A DNA stretch of 64,000 nucleotides, taken from Prevotella sp. GTDB lineage: Bacteria; Bacteroidota; Bacteroidia; Bacteroidales; Bacteroidaceae. The position numbers were made by a program, and so were the translations under genes. The stretch spans positions 1-64,000 of the forward strand of contig JAJPYN010000018.1 in the NCBI GenBank assembly GCA_021204905.1. The letters run 5' to 3'. This document shows, piece by piece, positions 56,233-64,000 of this stretch; the first letter of the stretch is position 1; every line of letters starts with the position of its first letter. Below the pieces are notes generated by a model. The model was not told the origin of the DNA. It did no database searches and was given only the letters and a program-made list of their open reading frames with translations.

Positions 56233-57534
56233 ATGTCTTCATTTGTCATCGACGGCGGAAAACTATTGTCCGGCACCATCACCCCGCAGGGCGCGAAGAA
56301 CGAGGCGCTGGAGGTGATTTGCGCGTCGCTGCTCACCGATGAGGAGGTACGTATCAGCAACGTGCCTGACATCCTCGACGTGCAGCATCTCATACAGTTG
56401 CTTCGCGATATGGGTGTGGCTGTTGAGCGGCACTCCCGCCACGACTATACGTTTTGCTCGCGCGGCATCAACCCCGACTATTTAGAGAGCAGGGAGTTCG
56501 TCAGGGAGTGCTCCGCGCTGCGCGGCAGTGTGATGCTGATCGGTCCCTTGCTCGGGCGGTTCGGCAAGGCTGTCGTGGCGAAGCCGGGCGGCGACAAGAT
56601 AGGACGGCGGCGGTTGGACACCCATTTCTTAGGTTTCAGCAAGTTGGGAGCACGGTTCGCCTACAAGCAAGACGAGCTGTTCACCATCAGTGCCGAGCAT
56701 CTCAAAGGCTGTTATATGCTGTTGGACGAGGCGTCGGTTACGGGCACGGCGAACATCATCATGGCTGCCGTCCTCGCCGAGGGCACTACCACCATTTATA
56801 ACGCGGCGTGCGAGCCGTATGTGCAGCAGCTCTGCCGTATGCTGTGCGCTATGGGCGCGAGGATTGAGGGCATAGGTTCAAACCTGTTGAAGATTGAGGG
56901 CGTAGACAGTCTGCACGGCACTTCCCACCGTCTGCTGCCCGACATGATAGAGATAGGATCGTTTGTCGGACTGGCTGCGATGGCAGGCGACGGCATCACT
57001 ATAAAAGACGTTTCGCTGCCCGATCTCGGCATTATCCCCGAGGCGTTCCGACGCTTGGGCGTTACCGTAACGGAGCGGGGGGACGACCTGTATATCCCCC
57101 GCCACGAACATTTCGCTGTGGAATCGTTCATCGACGGCACTATTATGACACTGTCCGACGCGCCGTGGCCCGGTCTGACACCCGACCTGCTGTCTATCCT
57201 GACGGTGGTGGCGACGCAGGCAAAGGGGTCGGTGCTCATCCATCAAAAGATGTTCGAGAGCCGTCTGTTCTTCGTCGACAAGCTGATAGATATGGGTGCG
57301 CAGATCATCTTATGCGACCCTCACCGCGCCGTCGTCGTCGGCAGCGACAGGGGGAAGCTGCGTCCGGGACGTATGACAAGCCCCGACATCCGCGCCGGCA
57401 TCGCACTTCTCATCGCGGCATTAGCGGCGGAAGGGACATCAACAATGGCAAATATATCGCAGATAGACCGCGGTTATGAAGACATCGAGCGGCGGCTCAA
57501 CTCGCTCGGAGCACACATCATCAGGCAGGAATGA
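56233..57534 (+). CDS. murA: UDP-N-acetylglucosamine 1-carboxyvinyltransferase
   Basis: GGKLLSGTITPQGAKNEALEVICASLLT; RPGRMTSPDIRAGIALLIAAL. Confidence 0.95.
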   Translation: MSSFVIDGGKLLSGTITPQGAKNEALEVICASLLTDEEVRISNVPDILDVQHLIQLLRDMGVAVERHSRHDYTFCSRGINPDYLESREFVRECSALRGSVMLIGPLLGRFGKAVVAKPGGDKIGRRRLDTHFLGFSKLGARFAYKQDELFTISAEHLKGCYMLLDEASVTGTANIIMAAVLAEGTTTIYNAACEPYVQQLCRMLCAMGARIEGIGSNLLKIEGVDSLHGTSHRLLPDMIEIGSFVGLAAMAGDGITIKDVSLPDLGIIPEAFRRLGVTVTERGDDLYIPRHEHFAVESFIDGTIMTLSDAPWPGLTPDLLSILTVVATQAKGSVLIHQKMFESRLFFVDKLIDMGAQIILCDPHRAVVVGSDRGKLRPGRMTSPDIRAGIALLIAALAAEGTSTMANISQIDRGYEDIERRLNSLGAHIIRQE

Positions 57535-58040
57535 TACCCGTTGACAGCGTTTACAAGATAGGGCAGCTCGGCAGGCCCCACGCTCTCGGCGGCGAGATAG
57601 TGTTTTTTTGCGACGACGACATCTTCGACCGTTGCGACGCGGACTGCCTCCTACTGAAGCTCGACGGACTGCTTGTGCCGTTCTTCATCGAGGAATACCG
57701 CTTTCAAACCGCCGACCGCGTGCTGATGAAGTTTGACGGCATCGACACGAAAGAACAGGCGGCGGAGCTTGTCGGCGCGGAAGTATATTTCCCGAAAGAT
57801 GTCGCCGCGACGCTCGACGACGGACTCTCGCCCGCCGCACTGATCGGTTACGCCATATACGACACCGCGACAGGCACCGTTACCGCTCCGCTCCGCCGTA
57901 TCGACACCGCGACGGACAACCCGCTGTTCGAGCTCGCAGACGGGACGCTCATCCCCGTTGCGGAGGAGTGGATAGAAGATATTGACCACGAAAAGAAAAC
58001 CATACGTATGACCCTTCCCGAAGGATTACTCGCACTATGA
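57531..58040 (+). CDS. rimM: 16S rRNA processing protein RimM
   Basis: VYKIGQLGRPHALGGEIVFF; PVAEEWIEDIDHEKKTIRMTLPEGLL. Confidence 0.93.
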   Translation: MIPVDSVYKIGQLGRPHALGGEIVFFCDDDIFDRCDADCLLLKLDGLLVPFFIEEYRFQTADRVLMKFDGIDTKEQAAELVGAEVYFPKDVAATLDDGLSPAALIGYAIYDTATGTVTAPLRRIDTATDNPLFELADGTLIPVAEEWIEDIDHEKKTIRMTLPEGLLAL

Positions 58041-59206
58041 CCGGCACGGACGACACAAGAAAACAGCAGATATGCATCCTCGGCTCCACCGGCTCTATCG
58101 GCACGCAGACGTTAGACGTTATCCGTCGGCACCGCGACCGCTACGAGGCATATTGTCTGACGGCTAACACGCGCACGGCAGAGCTTGCGGCACAGGCTCG
58201 CGAGTTCCGTCCCGCCTGCGTCGTCATCGCCGATGAGAGTCGTTATGACGAGATGAAAGCGTTGCTCGGCGACTGTAAGGACATAAAGATTTATGCGGGC
58301 GCGGCGGCGTTGGACCAAGTTGTTGAGGCGGAGCCGGTAGATATGGTGCTTGCCGCGATGGTCGGTTTTGCGGGACTAAAGCCCGTCATCCACGCCATAA
58401 AAGCCGGCAAGAAGATATGCCTCGCCAACAAGGAGACGCTTGTCGTGGCGGGCGAGTTGATATGCTCCCTCGCGCAGGAACACCGGTCTCCCATTCTCCC
58501 CGTCGACTCCGAGCACAGCGCCATCTTCCAAAGCCTCGTCGGGGAGGACTGTAATGAAATAGAGAAAATACTCCTCACGGCAAGCGGCGGACCGTTTCGC
58601 ACGTTCCCTTTGGAAAAGATGAAGAACGTAACCGCCGCCGACGCGTTAAGGCATCCGACGTGGGATATGGGGGCGAAGATAACAATTGACTCCGCGTCGA
58701 TGATGAACAAAGGCTTCGAGGTGATAGAAGCGCGGTGGCTGTTCGGCATCCCGGCGGACAAGATACAGGTGTTGGTCCATCCGCAGAGCATAGTGCATTC
58801 GGCGGTGCAGTTTCGCGACGGTGCCGTGAAAGCGCAGCTCGGCGTGCCCGATATGCGGCTGCCGATACAGTATGCGATGTCGTTCCCGGAGCGATTACAA
58901 CTCGACCTCCCGCGCCTTGATTTATTTAAACAGCCGTTAGAGTTTTTCGAACCTGACTTAAAAAAGTTCCCTTGCCTCGCGCTGGCATACGAGGCGATAC
59001 GGCGCGGAGGCAACATGCCGTGCATCATGAACGCCGCCAACGAAACGGCGAATCTTGCGTTCCGTCAAGGCAGATGCGGCTTCCTGCAAATGGCGGATAT
59101 CATTTCCGAGACGATGGAACGCACGCCGTACATCGCCCGACCGACGCTCGACGACTATTTCGCCACAGACCGCGAGGCGCGACAGACAGCCGCAACATTA
59201 TTATAA
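58037..59206 (+). CDS. dxr: 1-deoxy-D-xylulose 5-phosphate reductoisomerase
   Basis: ILGSTGSIGTQTLDVIRRH; LLTASGGPFR; NKGFEVIEARWLF. Confidence 0.96.
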   Translation: MTGTDDTRKQQICILGSTGSIGTQTLDVIRRHRDRYEAYCLTANTRTAELAAQAREFRPACVVIADESRYDEMKALLGDCKDIKIYAGAAALDQVVEAEPVDMVLAAMVGFAGLKPVIHAIKAGKKICLANKETLVVAGELICSLAQEHRSPILPVDSEHSAIFQSLVGEDCNEIEKILLTASGGPFRTFPLEKMKNVTAADALRHPTWDMGAKITIDSASMMNKGFEVIEARWLFGIPADKIQVLVHPQSIVHSAVQFRDGAVKAQLGVPDMRLPIQYAMSFPERLQLDLPRLDLFKQPLEFFEPDLKKFPCLALAYEAIRRGGNMPCIMNAANETANLAFRQGRCGFLQMADIISETMERTPYIARPTLDDYFATDREARQTAATLL

Positions 59207-59233
59207 TATTACAAACATACAAGATAAACCGAT

Positions 59234-60607
59234 ATGACAACATTTCTAATTAAAGCCGCACAGTTCATCCTTGCACTGCTTCTGCTGGTCCTGCTCCACG
59301 AGTTGGGACACTTTTTCTTCTCTAAACTCTTCGGTGCAAGGGTGAATAAGTTCTACGTTTTCTACTATTGGAAGTTCTCTCTATGGAAGAAAAAGATCGG
59401 CGAAACGGAGTACGGCGTGGGGTGGATTCCCCTTGGCGGCTTCTGCCAGATAGACGGGATGGTCGACGAAACACAGCTCGATAAGGAGAAGTTCAAAGCT
59501 CCGCCGAAGCCTTGGGAGTTCCGCAGCAAACCCGCTTGGCAGAGGTTGCTGATAATGCTCGGCGGCGTGCTGGTCAATTTCCTCCTCGCGCTGTTCATCT
59601 ATTCGATGATTATGTTCGCTTGGGGCGACTCTTACGTGGCGACAAAGGACATGACCTGCGGCATGAGTTTCAACAACGAGGCGAAGGCAATCGGCTTCCG
59701 CGACGGCGACATACTGCTCTCCACCGACCTGAGAGAGTTCAAATCGTTCGACGCCGACCTGTATCGCGACCTGTCGAAGGCAAAGGAATGCCGTGTCCTG
59801 CGCGACGGCAAGACGATGACCATCCCCATGCCGGGCAACCTCAATCTGCTCGACATGATGAAGGCGAGCCCCTCTTTCGTTACGCCGCTCATACCCGCCG
59901 TGGTGGACAGCGTGCTGCCGGAGGGTCCCGCAAAGGCGGCGGGCATCATGCCGGACGACCGTGTGCTGGCGGTTGGCGGGCAGACGGTCAACTCGTGGAA
60001 CGAGATTTTCGACATTCTCGGGCACAGGTCTGACGGACTGATAGATGCCCGGACACGGCGCGACAGCCTCGACCTGCGCACGGTAAGCGTGGTGTTCCGG
60101 CATGCCGAAGCAGCGACGGCGGACACCGCGACGATAGTTCTCACGCCGGAGATGCAGTTCGGAGTAACGGTGGCAAGTGCGGTGGGCAACTACAAGGAGA
60201 CACATATCGCTTACGGATTTTGGAGCAGCTTCCCCGCGGGAGTGAAGTACGGGATCAACGTGCTGGGCGGTTACGTGGGCGACTTGAAGTATGTCTTCTC
60301 CTCCGACGGCGTGAAAAGTCTCGGCGGATTCGGCACTATCGGCAGTCTCTTCCCGAGCGTTTGGAACTGGCATCTCTTCTGGTTGATGACCGCATTCCTG
60401 AGTATTGTGCTCGCCTTCATGAACCTCCTGCCCATCCCCGCCCTCGACGGCGGACACGTGTTGTTCCTCCTCTACGAGATGATCACGCGCCGCAAGCCGT
60501 CGGACAACTTTATGATAGGCGCGGAATATGTCGGGTTCGGCATTCTCATCCTGCTGATGGTGGTGGCCAATCTCAACGATATTCTCCGCTGGATAGGCGT
60601 GATGTAA
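59234..60607 (+). CDS. rseP: RIP metalloprotease RseP (site-2 protease)
   Basis: HELGHFFFSKLFG; PDZ region; NLLPIPALDGGHV. Confidence 0.95.
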   Translation: MTTFLIKAAQFILALLLLVLLHELGHFFFSKLFGARVNKFYVFYYWKFSLWKKKIGETEYGVGWIPLGGFCQIDGMVDETQLDKEKFKAPPKPWEFRSKPAWQRLLIMLGGVLVNFLLALFIYSMIMFAWGDSYVATKDMTCGMSFNNEAKAIGFRDGDILLSTDLREFKSFDADLYRDLSKAKECRVLRDGKTMTIPMPGNLNLLDMMKASPSFVTPLIPAVVDSVLPEGPAKAAGIMPDDRVLAVGGQTVNSWNEIFDILGHRSDGLIDARTRRDSLDLRTVSVVFRHAEAATADTATIVLTPEMQFGVTVASAVGNYKETHIAYGFWSSFPAGVKYGINVLGGYVGDLKYVFSSDGVKSLGGFGTIGSLFPSVWNWHLFWLMTAFLSIVLAFMNLLPIPALDGGHVLFLLYEMITRRKPSDNFMIGAEYVGFGILILLMVVANLNDILRWIGVM

Positions 60608-60809
60608 ACCCCTCATTCTTAGCGGCATACGCCATTTTCGCGCGTTGCATTTTGTTAGCACAACGGCGCAATGAGCAAAAAAAGGTAAAAATTATTTGCT
60701 TTTTCTCTTGCTTGTTCCGCCGCCTTGTACTATTTTTGTCTGCTTCAATATCGAAGACAATTTTAAACCAAAAACGTTAAAACCTTTAACAAAAACCAAT
60801 TTGAACAAT

Positions 60810-61856
60810 ATGCGGAAACAGTTGATTTTTACTGTCTTGCTGGCGGCGATGAGCCTGTCTTGCCACGCGCAGGAGAAGACGTTCGCCCTTTATGCCGTCG
60901 GCTTTTACAACCAAGAGAACCTGTTCGACACTATTCACGACGAGGGCAAGAACGACTATGCTTTTCTGCCCGGCGGTTCGTATAAATGGAACACGCTGAA
61001 ATACGTGAATAAACTGAAAAACATGGCGCAGGTTTTAGCCGACCTCGGCACCGACAAACTGCCGGGCGTGGGCTGCGCGTTCATCGGCATGGCCGAGGTG
61101 GAGAACGACCGCGTGCTCGACGACCTCACGGCGCAGGAGCCCATCGCCGAGCGCGGCTTGAAATACATCCACATCGAAGGACCCGACAAGCGCGGCATCG
61201 ATGTAGCTGCCCTTTACAACCCGCGCCTGTTCACGCCGAAGAAGATTTTCGACAAGCAATATGTCTATGAGAACGGCGACACAACCCACCACACGCGGCC
61301 GTTCCTCGTCGTGCAGGGCGAGCTCGCCGGCGAAGACATCACCTTTGTCGTGTGCCACCTGCCCTCGCGCGGCGCAGAAGGCAAGTTCCGCGACTGGGGC
61401 GGCAAGCAGGTAAGGGCGTTGACCGACTCGATCCGCGCCTCGCAGCCCGAGATGAAGATTATGGTGATGGGCGATATGAACGACGACCCGGACAACACGT
61501 CGATGGCGAAATACCTCGGTGCGCGCCGCGAGATTAAGGATGTGAAAAAGGGCGATTTCTACAACCCGTGGTGGAACATCCTGCGCAAGAACGGGCAGGG
61601 CACGCTCGCCTACCAAGGGTCGTGGAACCTGTTCGACCAGATCATGCTGTCCGACAACCTCCTTTGTGCAAAGGGCGAGCAGGACTATTCCTCGCTTAAG
61701 TTTTACACCAACCACATCTTCCGCCGCGACTACCTGATGCAGACCGAAGGCAAATATAAAGGCACGCCCAAACGCACATCGGCCGGCGGCGTGTGGATGA
61801 ACGGCTATTCCGACCACCTGCCCGTCGTGGCTTACCTCATCAAAGAGCTTAAATAG
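60810..61856 (+). CDS. Endonuclease/exonuclease/phosphatase family protein, exported
   Basis: Signal peptide; VGFYNQENLFDTIHDEGKNDYAFLPGG...IMVMGDMNDDPDN...SDHLPVVAYL. Confidence 0.9.
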   Translation: MRKQLIFTVLLAAMSLSCHAQEKTFALYAVGFYNQENLFDTIHDEGKNDYAFLPGGSYKWNTLKYVNKLKNMAQVLADLGTDKLPGVGCAFIGMAEVENDRVLDDLTAQEPIAERGLKYIHIEGPDKRGIDVAALYNPRLFTPKKIFDKQYVYENGDTTHHTRPFLVVQGELAGEDITFVVCHLPSRGAEGKFRDWGGKQVRALTDSIRASQPEMKIMVMGDMNDDPDNTSMAKYLGARREIKDVKKGDFYNPWWNILRKNGQGTLAYQGSWNLFDQIMLSDNLLCAKGEQDYSSLKFYTNHIFRRDYLMQTEGKYKGTPKRTSAGGVWMNGYSDHLPVVAYLIKELK

Positions 61857-62489
61857 ATGGAGAAAATCACCATCATCGGCATCGCCGGCGGCACCGGGTC
61901 GGGCAAGACCACCGTCGTGGCGAAGATCGTGAACGCCTTGCCGAAAGACAGCGTGGTGGTCGTGCCGCTCGACTCGTATTACAACGACACATCATCGCTC
62001 ACGGCCGAGGAGCGCCGCGCCGTCAATTTCGACCACCCCAACGCGTTCGACTGGAAGTTGCTCATCAAGCATGTCAACGAGCTGCGCAACGGCCGCGCTG
62101 TCGAGCAACCGACATATTCCTACATCCTGTCGAACCGCCTGCCCGAGACCGTCCATGTCGAGCCGCGACCGGTGATTATCCTCGAAGGCATCATGGTGCT
62201 TCACGAGAAACGCCTGCGCGACATGATGGACCTTAAGATTTATGTCGACTGCGACTCCGACGAAAGGCTTATAAGAAACATCAAGCGCGACACCATCGAC
62301 CGCGGACGAACGGTTACGATGGTGATGGACCGCTACCAGCAAGTGCTCAAACCCATGCACGAGCAGTTCATCGCGCCCACGAAGCGCTACGCCGACCTGA
62401 TCATCCCCGAGGGCGGCAACAACGTCAAAGGCATCAAAATCCTCATCGAGTACGTCGAGACGCTAACGAACAAGCACGGCTTGCGCTAA
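61857..62489 (+). CDS. udk: Uridine kinase
   Basis: IIGIAGGTGSGKTTVVAKI; LDSYYND; NFDHPNAFDW. Confidence 0.95.
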   Translation: MEKITIIGIAGGTGSGKTTVVAKIVNALPKDSVVVVPLDSYYNDTSSLTAEERRAVNFDHPNAFDWKLLIKHVNELRNGRAVEQPTYSYILSNRLPETVHVEPRPVIILEGIMVLHEKRLRDMMDLKIYVDCDSDERLIRNIKRDTIDRGRTVTMVMDRYQQVLKPMHEQFIAPTKRYADLIIPEGGNNVKGIKILIEYVETLTNKHGLR

Positions 62490-62570
62490 GGCTTTCGAAA
62501 GGCATTCAAATTATTTCGAAAACGACAATAAATACTAATCAATCCAATTTTTAAACCTAACAGAAAAAGT

Positions 62571-64000
62571 ATGCAAAAAAAGCTTCAACTACTCTTGTTG
62601 GCTCTGTGCGCTGCGACCGCAGCTATGGCGCAAGACACCGAGCCGTCTGCTTCTTCACAAGTAGTAAGACAACAGGGTGGGGCAACGGACATGCAGTTCA
62701 CTTTCACGGAGAGCCAGCTCGGCGAAGACGATGATATGACGCAAAACGTGATACTCATCTCCTCGGCCAGCGACCTCTTCGCCAGCCAAGTGGGCTACGG
62801 GTTCTCGGCAATGAGGTTCAGGTATCGCGCGCTTTCGCAAAAGTATAACGATATCTACATCAACGGTTTGCAGATGAACGACCTCGAATCCGGACAGTTC
62901 CGCTACTCCCTCGTGGGCGGCCTGAACAACCAGACGCGCAGCATGGAGGCATCGTTGCCCTTCGAGGACAACCAATTCTCCGTGTCGGCGCTCGGCGGGT
63001 CGAACAACTACAACTTCCGCGCGGGCAGCATGCCGGTGGGACATCGCGCCTCCATCCTCGCAACAAACAGCAACTATGTGCTGCGCGGGATGTACACGTA
63101 CAGCAGCGGGTTCAACCAGAAAGGCTGGGCCTTCACCGGCAACCTCACCTACCGCTGGGCGCACCGCGGCTACGTGAAAGGCACCTTCTACAACGCCCTG
63201 TCGTATTTCCTCGGCGTGGAGAAGATTATCAACGAGAAGAACAACCTCTCCTTCGCCACATGGGGCAACCCCACCGAACGCTCCACGCAGGGCGCGGCCA
63301 CCGACGAGAGCTACTGGTTGGCCAACTCGAACTACTACAACCCCTACTGGGGCTATCAGGGCGGCAAAATCCGCAACTCGCGCGTGGTGAATGACTTCGC
63401 CCCGTCCGCACTCCTCACTTGGGACTTTAAGATCAGCGACAAGGCCAAGCTGACCACCACCTTCGGCGGGCACTACTCGATGTACAAGAGCACGAAGCTC
63501 AATTATAACAACTCCGACAACCCGCAGCCCGACTACTGGAAGAACCTGCCGTCGAGCTACTACGATGTCGAGGACCCGGAGTCGAACTCGGAGCAGGAAT
63601 ACGCCAGCTGGGTGAACGCCTACGAATACCTCACGGGCTCGGAGGCCAACCGCCAGATCAACTGGGACCGCCTGTATTACTCCAACACGCAAGCCAGCGC
63701 GCAAGGGGCCGACGCAATGTATTTCATCGAGGCCAAGCACAACGACGCGCTTAACCTGCAACTGAACAGCGTGCTCAACCTCGAGCTCGACCCGATGAAG
63801 CACCTCAATGTGGGCTTCGGGCTCGGCACCAACCGCGGCCGCCACTACCTGACGATGGAGGATATGCTCGGCGCAACGACGTTCCACAACCTGAACACCT
63901 ACGCCATCGGCACCTACGCGCCCACATCCGATGAGGTGCAGTACGACCTCGACAACCGCGACGCTGTGGTGAAAGAAGGCGATGTCTTCCGCTACGATTA
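62571..64000 (+). CDS. TonB-dependent receptor-like outer membrane protein, partial at window end
   Basis: ATG 62571, signal peptide, plug-like DIYINGLQMNDLESGQFRYSLVGGLNNQTRSMEA, long barrel; open to the window end. Confidence 0.75.
   Translation, partial: MQKKLQLLLLALCAATAAMAQDTEPSASSQVVRQQGGATDMQFTFTESQLGEDDDMTQNVILISSASDLFASQVGYGFSAMRFRYRALSQKYNDIYINGLQMNDLESGQFRYSLVGGLNNQTRSMEASLPFEDNQFSVSALGGSNNYNFRAGSMPVGHRASILATNSNYVLRGMYTYSSGFNQKGWAFTGNLTYRWAHRGYVKGTFYNALSYFLGVEKIINEKNNLSFATWGNPTERSTQGAATDESYWLANSNYYNPYWGYQGGKIRNSRVVNDFAPSALLTWDFKISDKAKLTTTFGGHYSMYKSTKLNYNNSDNPQPDYWKNLPSSYYDVEDPESNSEQEYASWVNAYEYLTGSEANRQINWDRLYYSNTQASAQGADAMYFIEAKHNDALNLQLNSVLNLELDPMKHLNVGFGLGTNRGRHYLTMEDMLGATTFHNLNTYAIGTYAPTSDEVQYDLDNRDAVVKEGDVFRYD

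Noticed and set aside
56233-60607. murA-rimM-dxr-rseP overlapping starts and stops
   Set aside because: Ordinary translational coupling in a conserved housekeeping cluster.

Overview
The window looks like chromosomal Bacteroidales/Bacteroidota DNA. It is GC-rich, with Bacteroidetes-type -7 boxes (TAnnTTTG), a type IX secretion (T9SS) porPKLMN operon and cargo-like C-terminal tails. Most of it is ordinary: T9SS core, RND efflux operon, TypA, ackA-pta, cdaA-folP, mgtA, nadD-gmk-yicC, tsaB, murA-rimM-dxr-rseP, udk, and two tRNAs (Pro-CGG, Ser-UGA). No CRISPR, rRNA, IS or prophage was seen. The main items for follow-up are: (1) a small AT-rich repeat motif (about TAGC-NNN-YAAGA-Y-AR). It occurs as an exact 22-bp tandem array in one intergenic region, and as single copies at the end of AT-rich islets of similar size, two of which are read through in frame inside genes; looser relatives occur in two other intergenic arrays. 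(2) A ComEA-like helix-hairpin-helix gene split exactly at a G8 tract (G7 would restore one ORF). (3) A T9SS-cargo-like gene whose C-terminal tail is put out of frame by a 1-nt deletion. (4) A 1499-aa ORF fusing a GT2 glycosyltransferase to an exported GH2 glycosidase through an internal signal peptide. (5) Four TTCTAAY half-sites at exact 11-bp spacing directly upstream of the mgtA -7 box. All assignments come from reading the sequence and recalled family signatures; no database search was run.
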